Positions 9,116 to 18,099 of a stretch of 64,000 bases of DNA are shown piece after piece. Each line of letters starts with the position of its first letter. The first letter of the stretch is position 1. Below the pieces are notes generated by a model. That model made no database searches. It worked only from the letters and a program-made list of their open reading frames with translations, and was not told the DNA's origin. Position numbers and translations under genes: made by a program. The DNA is from HXMU1420-13 sp965249965 (GTDB lineage: Bacteria; Bacteroidota; Rhodothermia; Balneolales; Balneolaceae): assembly GCA_965249965.1 (NCBI GenBank), contig OZ252262.1, positions 2,790,001 to 2,854,000 of the forward strand, given 5' to 3'.

Positions 9116-9276
9116 TGTTACTTATTGAACTTTCAATTGCGGGGTCGAATATGCACTCTCTTTACTTCTAAATGCAAGCTGTTTCTTTAAAATAATCCTT
9201 ATTAAAGCCAATGTTCCTGAACTTCAATTTTTCTATCTTCCAAGCCTTGTAAACAAAAGATAGACTTAATTCTTAC

Positions 9277-11220
9277 ATGTCATCAGATTCCTTTAAAATT
9301 ACTTTACCAGACGGCTCCGAACGGTCGTTTAAGAAAGGTACCACAGGCATGGAAATTGCCGCATCAATTTCTAGTGGTCTCGCCCGGGTTGCACTTAGTA
9401 TTACTGTGAATGGAGAAATTTGGGATTTAGACCGCCCGATGAGCGAAGATGCAGAAATTACCATAAACACTTGGGATTCTGACGATGGCAAGTACACGTT
9501 CTGGCATTCATCAGCACACTTATTAGCTGAAGCTGTTCAGGAGCTTTATCCAGATGCCAAATTTGGAATTGGCCCTCCTATTGAAACCGGATTTTATTAC
9601 GACATTGATTTCGGTGATGAGCAAATTGGACAGGAAGATTTAACAGCTATTGAAAAGAAATTTATTGAGCTGGCTCGAACTAAGTCTTCCTTTGAAAGAA
9701 AGGAAGTCACCAAAGATGAGGCCCTATCTTTTTATAAAGACAAAGGCAATGAGTATAAGGTTGATCTCATAGATGGCCTTGAAGATGGTACCATTACATT
9801 TTATTCGCAGGGAAATTTTACCGATCTCTGTCGCGGACCGCATATTCCTTCCACAGGAATTGTTAAAGCTGTAAAGCTTACTAATCTTGCCGGTGCTTAC
9901 TGGAGAGGTGATGTAAACTCGAAACAATTAACTCGGATTTACGGGGTATCTTTTCCCAAGCAGAAGATGCTTGATGAGCATTTACACCGCATCGAAGAAG
10001 CAAAACGAAGAGATCATCGCAAATTAGGCAAAGAGTTAGGAATCTACATGATAGACTCCATGGTGGGCAGTGGTCTACCCATTTGGTTACCAAATGGAAC
10101 CACACTACGCAGAACTTTAGAGGCCTTTCTTCGGGATGAACAAATTAAACGGGGCTACAAAGAAGTAATTACGCCTCATATCGGGAGCCTTGAGCTTTAT
10201 AAAACCTCAGGGCATTACCCCTATTATCAGGATTCTCAGTACGACCCAATTCAGGTTGACGATGAAGAGTATATGCTCAAACCTATGAATTGTCCTCATC
10301 ATCATAGAATTTTCTCATCTGAACGTCGCTCCTATCGTGACTTACCATTAAGATTGGCTGAGTTTGGTTCGGTGTACAGATATGAACAATCCGGTGAATT
10401 GAGTGGCTTATCCAGAGTTCGTGGATTTACTCAAGATGACGCGCACATTTATTGCATGCATGATCAACTTAAAGACGAGATCAAAAATACCATAGAACTT
10501 ACTCAACTTGTATTTACAACATTTGGTATGCCGGTTGATATTCGACTTTCTTTCCGCGATGAGAATGATGAAAAATATGGCGGAAGTTCGGAATATTGGG
10601 AACGAGCTCAGAAAGAAATACAAGAAGTAGCAGATGAAATGGAACTTGAATACTTCGTTGCTCCTGGCGAAGCTAGTTTCTATGGTCCTAAAATTGATTT
10701 TATTATTCGCGATGCTATTGGTAGAAAATGGCAGCTTGGAACTGTTCAGGTAGATTACGTAATGCCGGAAAGGTTCGACTTAACCTACACTGGTTCAGAC
10801 AATGAGAAACATCGCCCTGTGATCATCCACCGTGCACCATTTGGCAGCATGGAACGATTCACAAGTATCTTAATAGAGCATTTTGCTGGCAACTTTCCTC
10901 TTTGGCTCTCAGCTGAACAAATGAGAATACTTCCTATAAGTGATTCTCAAAATGAAAAAGCACATGAATATGCTCAAACTTTCAAAGAGCAAGGAATTCG
11001 CCTAACGGTAGATGACCGCAGCGAACAAATAGGTGGGAAAATTCGAGATGCAGAAACTGCCAAAATTCCATATATGTTGATAATTGGAGCCAAAGAAATG
11101 GAAAATGGCACGGTTTCTGTTAGAAAACATCGTAAAGGAGATATTGGAACTTTCAATTTTTCTGATTTTCTTAACCGTATAAACACTGAAATTAGTGAGA
11201 AATCACTACCTGAAGACTAA
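9277..11220 (+). CDS. thrS: Threonine-tRNA ligase
   Basis: 647-residue class II synthetase that charges tRNA-Thr and edits mischarged serine. An N-terminal TGS domain (1-62) is followed by the editing domain with HSSAHLLAEAV (HxxxH zinc site) and the catalytic core, with motif 2 around FGSVYRYEQSGEL, Zn ligand Cys in MLKPMNCPHHH and motif 3 near HRAPFGSMERF. The C-terminal anticodon-binding domain starts at about 545 (MRILPISDSQNEKA). Length is normal. It heads the conserved thrS-infC-rpmI-rplT block and lies 19 bases before the infC start. Confidence 0.98.
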   Translation: MSSDSFKITLPDGSERSFKKGTTGMEIAASISSGLARVALSITVNGEIWDLDRPMSEDAEITINTWDSDDGKYTFWHSSAHLLAEAVQELYPDAKFGIGPPIETGFYYDIDFGDEQIGQEDLTAIEKKFIELARTKSSFERKEVTKDEALSFYKDKGNEYKVDLIDGLEDGTITFYSQGNFTDLCRGPHIPSTGIVKAVKLTNLAGAYWRGDVNSKQLTRIYGVSFPKQKMLDEHLHRIEEAKRRDHRKLGKELGIYMIDSMVGSGLPIWLPNGTTLRRTLEAFLRDEQIKRGYKEVITPHIGSLELYKTSGHYPYYQDSQYDPIQVDDEEYMLKPMNCPHHHRIFSSERRSYRDLPLRLAEFGSVYRYEQSGELSGLSRVRGFTQDDAHIYCMHDQLKDEIKNTIELTQLVFTTFGMPVDIRLSFRDENDEKYGGSSEYWERAQKEIQEVADEMELEYFVAPGEASFYGPKIDFIIRDAIGRKWQLGTVQVDYVMPERFDLTYTGSDNEKHRPVIIHRAPFGSMERFTSILIEHFAGNFPLWLSAEQMRILPISDSQNEKAHEYAQTFKEQGIRLTVDDRSEQIGGKIRDAETAKIPYMLIIGAKEMENGTVSVRKHRKGDIGTFNFSDFLNRINTEISEKSLPED

Positions 11221-11239
11221 TTAAACTACGAGGATAACT

Positions 11240-11776
11240 ATCGCAAGAAGAAACTTTCGTGCACCGGTAAAAGAAGACCGACCACGATTAAACGAGGAGA
11301 TAAACGCACCGCAAGTACGAGTTATTAAACCAGATAACTCACACGAAATAACTACTTCCGACCGAGCGCTTCAAATAGCGGAACAATTCAATCTGGATTT
11401 AGTGGAGATAGCACCGGAAGCTCGCCCACCTGTTTGCAAAATCATTGATTTTGGCAAATATCAGTATGAAAAGAAGAAAAAAGAAAAAGAAGCCAAGAAA
11501 AAACAACATACTGTGACGGTTAAGGAGTTGCGTTTTCGGCCAAATACTGATGACCATGACTTAGAGTTTAAAACACGCCACGCGCGTGAATTTTTGTCAG
11601 GTGGAGATAAGGTTAAAGCTTCCGTTCAATTTCGAGGCAGAGACATGTTATACACCGAAAAAGGTGAACTTGTTTTACTTAAGTTAGCTAAGGCACTTGA
11701 AGATGTTGCTAAAATTGAATCAAAGCCAAATCTCGAAGGCCGCCGAATGATCATGATGTTATCACCTCTAAAGTGA
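11240..11776 (+). CDS. infC: Translation initiation factor IF-3, with probable ATC start
   Basis: 178-residue IF-3, which keeps the 30S subunit free and proofreads start-codon choice. The conserved N-terminal domain (RLNEEINAPQVRVI) lies upstream of the first ATG in the frame (11402), so the ATG cannot be the start. The frame opens after an in-frame TAA at 11222. The best start is ATC at 11240, six bases after GAGG, giving IARRNFRAPVKED; ATA at 11234 is the only other near-cognate choice. A non-AUG start in infC is well known in other bacteria, where IF-3 discriminates against its own mRNA. The C-terminal domain contains KTRHAREFLSGGDKVK. Confidence 0.9.
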   Translation: MARRNFRAPVKEDRPRLNEEINAPQVRVIKPDNSHEITTSDRALQIAEQFNLDLVEIAPEARPPVCKIIDFGKYQYEKKKKEKEAKKKQHTVTVKELRFRPNTDDHDLEFKTRHAREFLSGGDKVKASVQFRGRDMLYTEKGELVLLKLAKALEDVAKIESKPNLEGRRMIMMLSPLK

Positions 11777-11808
11777 TTTAGGCATTGCTTAAGATGCGTA
11801 TTTATGCG

Positions 11809-11829
11809 TATTTTGTAAGTCTGTAAATT
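11809..11829 (+). promoter_or_regulatory. Candidate promoter element upstream of rpmI
   Basis: The infC-rpmI gap contains TATTTTG followed by AAGTCTGTA. The 21 bases match the segment at 18056-18076, upstream of a TPR gene, at 18 positions. Such a shared block before two unrelated genes suggests a -7/start-region element. Tentative. Confidence 0.3.
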
Positions 11830-11852
11830 TTCACAAAGCAAGTGGATTTCCA

Positions 11853-12041
11853 ATGCCTAAAATGAAATCAAATAGTGGTGCTAAAAAGCGTTTTAAAATT
11901 ACCGGAAGCGGTAAAGTAAAGCGTAAAAAAGCATTCAAAAAGCATATTCTAACAAAGAAAAGCAGCAAAACTAAAAGAAATTTAGGTCGCACTACTCTTG
12001 TGGCGAAAGCCGACGAAGCAAGAGTAAAAGAGATGATCTAA
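11853..12041 (+). CDS. rpmI: 50S ribosomal protein L35
   Basis: 62-residue, strongly basic ribosomal protein of the large subunit. MPKMKSNSGAKKRFKITGSG is the standard L35 N-terminus. It lies between infC and rplT as in most bacteria. Confidence 0.97.
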   Translation: MPKMKSNSGAKKRFKITGSGKVKRKKAFKKHILTKKSSKTKRNLGRTTLVAKADEARVKEMI

Positions 12042-12069
12042 CAAATTATAACCCTTAAATCTTGACAAA

Positions 12070-12417
12070 ATGCCACGTTCATTAAACTTAGTGGCTTCCC
12101 GTCGCCGTCGCAAGAAGATTCTGAATCAAGCGAAAGGTTACTGGGGCAAGCGTAAGAATGTTTACACGATTGCGAAAAATGCGGTTGAAAAAGGTCTTCA
12201 GTACCAATACCGTGATAGAAAAAATCGTAAGCGTGTATTCCGTAGATTATGGATTGTAAGAATTAATGCCGCAGCTCGATTAAATGGAAGTACATACTCT
12301 CGTTTAATCAGCGCCATGTCTAATAAGAACATGGAAATTAACCGAAAGGTTTTGGCTGATATTGCAATTCACGATCCGGAAACGTTTGCTGCCATCGTAA
12401 AGGAAGCTCACGCATAA
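12070..12417 (+). CDS. rplT: 50S ribosomal protein L20
   Basis: 115-residue basic protein that binds 23S rRNA early in 50S assembly. The start MPRSLNLVASRRRRKKIL and the core WIVRINAAARLNGSTYSRLI are standard. In many bacteria L20 also represses its own operon. I saw no obvious rRNA-mimicking leader here but could not fold it. It is the last gene before the terminator at 12444. Confidence 0.97.
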   Translation: MPRSLNLVASRRRRKKILNQAKGYWGKRKNVYTIAKNAVEKGLQYQYRDRKNRKRVFRRLWIVRINAAARLNGSTYSRLISAMSNKNMEINRKVLADIAIHDPETFAAIVKEAHA

Positions 12418-12443
12418 GCGAAACTTGCTATTTTTATGACAAA

Positions 12444-12483
12444 GCCGGTAAATCTTATATTAATAGGTTTACCGGTTTTTTTA
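12444..12483 (+). terminator. Rho-independent terminator after rplT
   Basis: Inverted repeat CCGGTAAA ... TTTACCGG (8-bp perfect stem, extendable with G/C pairs) followed by TTTTTTT. It separates the infC-rpmI-rplT unit from pheS. Confidence 0.85.
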
Positions 12484-12520
12484 TTTTCGGGACTCTCGAT
12501 CAGACTTATTAAACTCACTT

Positions 12521-13528
12521 ATGATTGATCAGATAAAAGATCTTACAAAATCCATCGATACTTATACAGTATCATCAAAAGACGAACTTGAAGCTTTTCG
12601 TTTGGAATTTCTATCCAGAAATGGAAAAGTTCAATCCATGTTCAAAAACCTTGGTTCTGTACCAAAAGAAGAACGTGGTGCTGTTGGGAAATTAATGAAT
12701 GAAGCCAAACAGCTTGCTCAAAAGAAATTTGATGAGCTTAAAGCAGGCTTTGAAGCCGGAGTGGGTGTTCAAAAAAGTGCAATAGACGACATTACACTTA
12801 CCGCACCCGAACCTGTAATTGGCTCTCTGCATCCCTTAACACAAACACTAGACGAAATGAAGAATATCTTTTATCGTCTGGGTTTTACCATTGCGGATGG
12901 ACCTGAAGTGGAAGATGATTTTCACAACTTCACGGCACTAAATTTTCCACCAAATCATCCGGCACGTGACGAACAGGATACTTTTTTTGTTCGAAAAAGC
13001 GACGATCCGAATATTATGGATCTGGTTTTAAGAACGCATACCTCCCCTGTTCAGATTAGATTGATGGAGAACACAAAACCCCCGATAAGATCAATTATGC
13101 CGGGGCGGGTTTATAGAAATGAGGCGGTATCACCAAAATCATATTTCTTATTCCATCAAGTTGAAGCACTCTATGTGGATGAAAATGTGAGTGTGGCAGA
13201 TTTAAAAGAGTCGCTCATCACTTTTGTAAAGTTAATGTATGGAAGTGACGTTAAATACCGATTAAGACCAGGATTCTTCCCATTTACAGAACCCAGTTTG
13301 GAAATGGATATTTGGTGGGGAAGTGAAAAAGATGGAAAGTGGCTAGAAATACTAGGTTCTGGAATGGTTGACCCTAACGTATTTAAAGCAGCAGGTGTTG
13401 ATCCAGAGAAATACACGGGTTTTGCATGGGGTATGGGCGTAGAACGTATTTGTATTCTCAAGTATGGAATCGACGACATCCGCACTTTCTACGAAAATGA
13501 TATTCGTTTCCTCGAACAGTTTAATTAA
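12521..13528 (+). CDS. pheS: Phenylalanine-tRNA ligase alpha subunit
   Basis: 335-residue catalytic subunit of the alpha2-beta2 synthetase. The N-terminal coiled coil (1-85) is followed by a class II core: HPLTQTLDEMKNIFYRLGF, motif 2 in GRVYRNEAVSPKS, FTEPSLEMDIWW and motif 3 in GFAWGMGVERICILKYGI. Length and order are normal. pheT follows after 18 bases. Confidence 0.98.
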   Translation: MIDQIKDLTKSIDTYTVSSKDELEAFRLEFLSRNGKVQSMFKNLGSVPKEERGAVGKLMNEAKQLAQKKFDELKAGFEAGVGVQKSAIDDITLTAPEPVIGSLHPLTQTLDEMKNIFYRLGFTIADGPEVEDDFHNFTALNFPPNHPARDEQDTFFVRKSDDPNIMDLVLRTHTSPVQIRLMENTKPPIRSIMPGRVYRNEAVSPKSYFLFHQVEALYVDENVSVADLKESLITFVKLMYGSDVKYRLRPGFFPFTEPSLEMDIWWGSEKDGKWLEILGSGMVDPNVFKAAGVDPEKYTGFAWGMGVERICILKYGIDDIRTFYENDIRFLEQFN

Positions 13529-13546
13529 AAAGCCGCATCAGAAATA

Positions 13547-15949
13547 ATGAAGTTATCCTACAATTGGCTTAAAGAATTTATCGATCTCCCTCTAGATCCT
13601 TACAATACAGCTGAAAAACTAACCTTAATTGGTCTTGAGGAAGAAGAAACCTTCGAATTTGGCAGCAAATTAGAAGGTGTAATAGTAGGTGAAGTGTTAG
13701 AAACTAATCAGCACCCAAATGCTGATCGTTTAACAGTTTGTCAGGTAGATCTAGGTAATGAAACGGTTCAAATCGTTTGTGGCGCACCTAATGTTGCCAC
13801 AGGTCAGAAAGTTCCGGTTGCTACTGTTGGATCGACTCTTCCAATCAAATTAGACGATGGCAGTTACTTGAAACTTCGAAAAGCAAAACTTCGGGGAGAG
13901 GAATCTAACGGAATGATTTGCGCCGAGGACGAACTTGGACTTGGTTCAGATCATGATGGAATTATGGTGTTAGACGAATCTCTAAAAGTAGGAACTCCGG
14001 TTTCAGACCTTTTTGATCTTTATACCGATACAATAATTGATATCGCCATCACACCTAACCGACCTGATGCAACTGGGCATTTAGGGGTAGCTCGCGACTT
14101 GTCTGCTGCACTAAATATTCCTCTAAAGAAACCAGCAGTAACTATTTCTAAGAAAGTTACCGAATGTGATGACATTTCTTTAACCATCGAAAATGCAGAA
14201 AAATGTCATCGTTTTGTGGGTAAGATGATAAAAGACGTGGAGATTAAAGAATCACCAAAGTGGCTAAAGGATAAACTAGAGGCCATCGGATCACGTCCAA
14301 TAAATAATGTGGTTGATGTGACTAATTATGTCATGTTTGAGCTTGGTCAACCTTTACATGCGTATGATTACGATGAAATAAATGGTAAGAAAATCATTGT
14401 AAAGGACTTTGACCGCGACGTTGAATTTGAAACTCTCGATCATACTAAAAGAAAATGTGCTCCTGGTACATTGTTCATTTGTGACGGTAATGGCCCGGTT
14501 GGCATTGCAGGTGTTATGGGTGGCTTATATAGCGAGGTAAGCGACAAGACAACGAATATATTCTTAGAAGGCGCATATTTCGATCCCAGTACAGTTCGCA
14601 AAACTGCAAAAGCACAAACGCTGCAAACAGATGCTTCATACAGATTTGAGCGGGGTGTTGATCCAAATATACAGGCATATGCTGTTGAACGTGCTGCTAA
14701 ATTAATACAAGATGTTGCCGGCGGTACCTTAAGTGATGAATTGCTAGACATCCATCCTACCGTTACCCAAGGAAAAGAACTAACTCTTCGAAAAAGCTAT
14801 TTAAATAGATTACTAGGTACTGATCTAAGCATTGATGAAGCTGTTACTATTGTTGACGGTCTGGAACTTGAAGTTGTAGATAAAAAAATAGAAACCGTTA
14901 CTTTCAAAATCCCAACATTCCGACCGGATCTAGAACGCGAAGTCGATTTAATTGAAGAAGTGGGTCGTTTATACGATTACAACAAAATTGATGCTCCCAG
15001 TCATGGAATTTTCGTTTCCACTGAGAAATTTTCAGAGTGGGAAATCTTGATGGAAAATGTCAGAAAAACCGGTGTTGAGTTAGGTTTCCGCGAGATTTAT
15101 ACCAATTCTTTAATTTCGGAACAAGAAGCTGAGCATTTCGGAAGTCTGGATTCGATGATTGGAACTTTAAATCCGTTGACTGCAGACATGACCACACTGC
15201 GTCCTTCTTTGCTTCATGGTTTCCTAAAGGCTGCAGCATATAACTTCAATCGGCAGGCAACAAATATTCGATTCTTCGAATGTGGAAATGTGTTCAAAGC
15301 CGGAGAAACCTCATATCATGAAGGAATCAATGAGCAAACACACGTATTATTTGGTTTAGCTGGATTTAAAACGAAAGAGCATTGGACTGGTAAACCTGAA
15401 CATTACTCGGTATTTGATTTGAAGCAAGAGGTTGCAGGTTTACTGACAAAATTAGGTTTGAATGGATCATATCAGGCAAAGGAAAATGAAGGCGAATTAG
15501 TCATCACATGTGCCAAAAAGGAATTAGGTAGAATTAAAGCGGTTGATACAAAACTATTAAAAGTGTATGGAATTGAACTTCCCGTATTCGTCGCCGAATT
15601 TTCTATCAACGCGATTGCAATTGCTTTATCAAAAGTTAAAGAAAAAGGATTCTCACCAATTCCAAAGTATCCTCCTTTCGAATTCGATTTTGCAGTAATC
15701 ATCGATCAGCAAGTTTCTGCAGGAAAATTAATGACAGCCATTCGATCCAATGCAGGCAAAACCCTACAAAACCTTGATATTTTTGATGTTTTTGAGGGTG
15801 AATCTATCGGTAGTGACAAAAAAAGTATCGCCTTTAGATTAAATTTCATTGATCCGAACAAGACCTTGAATATCAAAGAAGTAGAACCTATTATTAACCG
15901 TATAGTTAAAACGTTGGAAAAACAATTCGGCGCCAAACTTCGAGGTTAA
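13547..15949 (+). CDS. pheT: Phenylalanine-tRNA ligase beta subunit
   Basis: 800-residue beta subunit. It contains an EMAP/tRNA-binding domain (about 40-150, KLEGVIVGEVLETNQHPNAD), the B3/B4 editing domain (about 210-390, ITPNRPDATGHLGVARDL just before), B5 (about 405-475) and a C-terminal ferredoxin-fold anticodon-binding domain ending FGAKLRG. It forms the editing and tRNA-recognition half of PheRS. It is followed 4 bases later by a small coiled-coil gene and zapA. Confidence 0.98.
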   Translation: MKLSYNWLKEFIDLPLDPYNTAEKLTLIGLEEEETFEFGSKLEGVIVGEVLETNQHPNADRLTVCQVDLGNETVQIVCGAPNVATGQKVPVATVGSTLPIKLDDGSYLKLRKAKLRGEESNGMICAEDELGLGSDHDGIMVLDESLKVGTPVSDLFDLYTDTIIDIAITPNRPDATGHLGVARDLSAALNIPLKKPAVTISKKVTECDDISLTIENAEKCHRFVGKMIKDVEIKESPKWLKDKLEAIGSRPINNVVDVTNYVMFELGQPLHAYDYDEINGKKIIVKDFDRDVEFETLDHTKRKCAPGTLFICDGNGPVGIAGVMGGLYSEVSDKTTNIFLEGAYFDPSTVRKTAKAQTLQTDASYRFERGVDPNIQAYAVERAAKLIQDVAGGTLSDELLDIHPTVTQGKELTLRKSYLNRLLGTDLSIDEAVTIVDGLELEVVDKKIETVTFKIPTFRPDLEREVDLIEEVGRLYDYNKIDAPSHGIFVSTEKFSEWEILMENVRKTGVELGFREIYTNSLISEQEAEHFGSLDSMIGTLNPLTADMTTLRPSLLHGFLKAAAYNFNRQATNIRFFECGNVFKAGETSYHEGINEQTHVLFGLAGFKTKEHWTGKPEHYSVFDLKQEVAGLLTKLGLNGSYQAKENEGELVITCAKKELGRIKAVDTKLLKVYGIELPVFVAEFSINAIAIALSKVKEKGFSPIPKYPPFEFDFAVIIDQQVSAGKLMTAIRSNAGKTLQNLDIFDVFEGESIGSDKKSIAFRLNFIDPNKTLNIKEVEPIINRIVKTLEKQFGAKLRG

Positions 15950-15953
15950 TTGT

Positions 15954-16208
15954 ATGAATCAGCTGTCTCAACAATCGTTAAAATTTAAAGCACTGCTCTC
16001 TGAAATAGACGAGGAAGTACTTTCCCTGAAACAGCAGATCAAGGATCTTAAAAAAGAAAATGCCAAGTTGGTTAACAAGTTGGAAGACCTGCGTGGTAAA
16101 CAAACCGATATTTTTTCGGCAATTACCGAGTCGGAACGTTTAGCTATGCGCCAACAGGTGCAGGGCTTGATTTCTAAAATTGATAACCACTTAAACGATC
16201 AAGTATGA
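15954..16208 (+). CDS. Small coiled-coil protein upstream of zapA (ZapB-like candidate)
   Basis: 84-residue protein that is almost entirely heptad-repeat coiled coil from about residue 10 to 50 (FKALLSEIDEEVLSLKQQIK, then LKKENAKLVNKLEDLR). I do not recognise a named family by sequence. Its size, coiled-coil nature and 4-base ATGA overlap with zapA suggest a divisome accessory partner of ZapA, comparable to ZapB. That is inference from context. Confidence 0.65.
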   Translation: MNQLSQQSLKFKALLSEIDEEVLSLKQQIKDLKKENAKLVNKLEDLRGKQTDIFSAITESERLAMRQQVQGLISKIDNHLNDQV

Positions 16209-16498
16209 AATCCATAAAAGTTTCTATTCTTGGCAAGCACTACCCTCTCAAAGTGGAAGATCACGAAGAGGAGAATATGGTAAGAATTTGCAATTTTGTG
16301 GATGAACGCTTCCAGACGTACAGAAATCAATTGGTAAAGCAGCCAGAATCTACCGTTATGGTGTTAGCCGCACTAAGTATTGCAGAAGAATTATTTGAAG
16401 CACGTGCACTTACATCAGATGCAGAGAAAAACGAAGAATTGATGATGGACCGTGTAAATACCAGTCTTGAACGATTAATTGAAGAAATAAAAAGTTAA
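16205..16498 (+). CDS. zapA: Cell division protein ZapA
   Basis: 97-residue ZapA-family protein, which bundles FtsZ filaments. The N-terminal beta-rich part (MKSIKVSILGKHYPLKV) and the following MVRICNFVDERFQTYRNQ are typical, with the C-terminal helix ending RLIEEIKS. The start overlaps the preceding coiled-coil gene by 4 bases, so the pair is likely co-translated. Confidence 0.9.
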   Translation: MKSIKVSILGKHYPLKVEDHEEENMVRICNFVDERFQTYRNQLVKQPESTVMVLAALSIAEELFEARALTSDAEKNEELMMDRVNTSLERLIEEIKS

Positions 16499-16525
16499 CA
16501 CGAGTTTTATATCGAAAAGAATAAA

Positions 16526-17341
16526 TTGGCCGACACATTAAACATTCTATTCATTGGTGATATTGTAGGTGACGCCGGTCTCGCCATTACACAGATGGCT
16601 TTACCCAGCCTTATTAAAAAGCATAAAGCAGATTTTGTAATAGCGAATGGTGAAAATTCGCATGAAGGTCATGGAATCAATGAAGAAATAATAAAAAATC
16701 TTCATACCCTTGGTGTACATGTGATTACTGGCGGTGATCATTCTTTTGATAAATGGAAGGTATTCCAATACATGCGGGAAAATAATACCATCCTCCGCCC
16801 TCTTAATTACCCAAAAGGAAATGCTGGTGTTGGATTTGGGGTGTATGAAGTACCTGGTACTAAATTTAAGATTGGCGTCCTTAATGTTCAGGGTCGCACA
16901 TTCATGAAGGCAATCGATGATCCCTTTTCTGCAACGGATTGGGCAATCAGTAAAATGAGTGAGCAAACAAATATCATATTTGTAGATTTCCACGCTGAAG
17001 CAACTGCCGAAAAAATAGCTCTTGCCTGGCACATAGATGGGCGTGCATCCGCATTAGTGGGAACACATACTCACATTCCTACAGGTGATGCAAGAATATT
17101 TCCAAACGGACTTGGGTACTTAACGGATGCAGGTATGACAGGTTCATTTAATTCATCGCTGGGGATGGACAAAAAAGTAGCCATCAAAAGATTTATGACG
17201 GGCGTTCATCAAAAATACAAGGCTGCATCAGGAGATAATCATATTTGTGGTGCATTACTAAAAGTTGATACCGAATCAGGAAAATGTATTCATATAGAAT
17301 CGATTATCTATCCTGAATTTGAAAATTCTATGCTGAGCTGA
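16526..17341 (+). CDS. YmdB-family metallophosphoesterase
   Basis: 271-residue dimetal phosphoesterase related to B. subtilis YmdB, which hydrolyses cyclic nucleotides. The start is TTG at 16526 (no ATG lies nearby and the fold begins at once with NILFIGDIVGDAGL). Metal-site motifs are IGD, NGENSHEGHG, GGDHSFD, DFHAEAT and GTHTHIPTGD. In YmdB proteins I know, the third motif is GNH; here it is GDH, an Asn-to-Asp change at a metal ligand. The family's frequent neighbour rny (RNase Y) is absent. The stop overlaps the start of lolD by 1 base. Confidence 0.88.
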   Translation: MADTLNILFIGDIVGDAGLAITQMALPSLIKKHKADFVIANGENSHEGHGINEEIIKNLHTLGVHVITGGDHSFDKWKVFQYMRENNTILRPLNYPKGNAGVGFGVYEVPGTKFKIGVLNVQGRTFMKAIDDPFSATDWAISKMSEQTNIIFVDFHAEATAEKIALAWHIDGRASALVGTHTHIPTGDARIFPNGLGYLTDAGMTGSFNSSLGMDKKVAIKRFMTGVHQKYKAASGDNHICGALLKVDTESGKCIHIESIIYPEFENSMLS

Positions 17342-18030
17342 TGAATGCCTCTCCTATTCTAACAGCCAGTAATGTTCGAAAAACCTATCAAACGGAACAA
17401 TCGACGCTCCCCTTAGTTGTTTTAGATGATGTGTCTCTTGATGTGATGCCAAAAAAAATCACAAGTATAGTTGGAAGCAGCGGTAGCGGAAAAAGTACGT
17501 TATTACATATTCTTGGTGGACTTGATACTCCAGATTCAGGTAGTGTAAGCTGGCGTAATACTGCGCTTTCTGCTATGAAAAATGAAGAACTTGCGGAATT
17601 CAGGAATAAAAATATTGGCTTTGTTTTTCAATTTCATCATTTACTTCCGGAATTTACCGCTCTTGAAAATGTAAGTATGCCTGCTTTAATAGCTGGCTCA
17701 GGTATGGAAGAAGCAAATGATCGAGCGCTCGATTTGCTAGAAAGATTTGGAGTGGCAAATAGGAGTACGCACCGTCCAACGCAGCTTTCGGGAGGGGAAC
17801 AACAACGGGTATCTATGGCACGGGCTGTAATGAATAACCCCGGACTTATCCTAGCCGACGAACCAACAGGTAATCTTGATGATAAAAATACCGAAATAAT
17901 ACTCGATTTACTTTTCGAACTAAAAGATGCTTACGATACTTCTGTATTATTAATTACCCATGAAGAGGATATTGCTAAGCGATCCGATCATATTTTAGAA
18001 ATAAAAAACGGTAAACTTAGTTCACTTTAG
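17341..18030 (+). CDS. lolD: LolD-like ABC transporter ATP-binding protein
   Basis: 229-residue ATPase with Walker A GSSGSGKST, Q-loop VFQFHHLLPEFTALENV, signature LSGGEQQRV, Walker B LILADEPTGNLD and H-loop LLITHEE. The FQFHHLLPEF and TGNLD details are typical of LolD/MacB-type ATPases that power lipoprotein release. A LolC/E-type permease occurs separately at 56475, about 38 kb away; pairing the two is inference. It overlaps the upstream phosphoesterase by 1 base. Confidence 0.88.
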   Translation: MNASPILTASNVRKTYQTEQSTLPLVVLDDVSLDVMPKKITSIVGSSGSGKSTLLHILGGLDTPDSGSVSWRNTALSAMKNEELAEFRNKNIGFVFQFHHLLPEFTALENVSMPALIAGSGMEEANDRALDLLERFGVANRSTHRPTQLSGGEQQRVSMARAVMNNPGLILADEPTGNLDDKNTEIILDLLFELKDAYDTSVLLITHEEDIAKRSDHILEIKNGKLSSL

Positions 18031-18032
18031 GT

Positions 18033-18063
18033 TTTGTATAACGCAAAAACAGCCTTATTTTTA
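18033..18063 (+). promoter_or_regulatory. Candidate -33/-7 promoter of the TPR gene
   Basis: TTTG at 18033-18036, a 19-base spacer, then TATTTTTA at 18056-18063. This matches the Bacteroidota TTTG-N19-TAnnTTTG layout except for the last base. It lies just after the lolD stop and 37 bases before the next start. Confidence 0.5.
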
Positions 18064-18099
18064 AAGTCTGTATATTAATCACGAAAACGCTATTACATC

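Noticed and set aside
16499..16525. 6S RNA between zapA and the YmdB-like gene
   Set aside because: 6S RNA often follows zapA, but only 27 bases separate the genes here, too few for it.
16601..17032. 143-residue minus-strand ORF
   Set aside because: It is antisense to the YmdB-like gene with biased, shadow-like composition and no recognisable domain.
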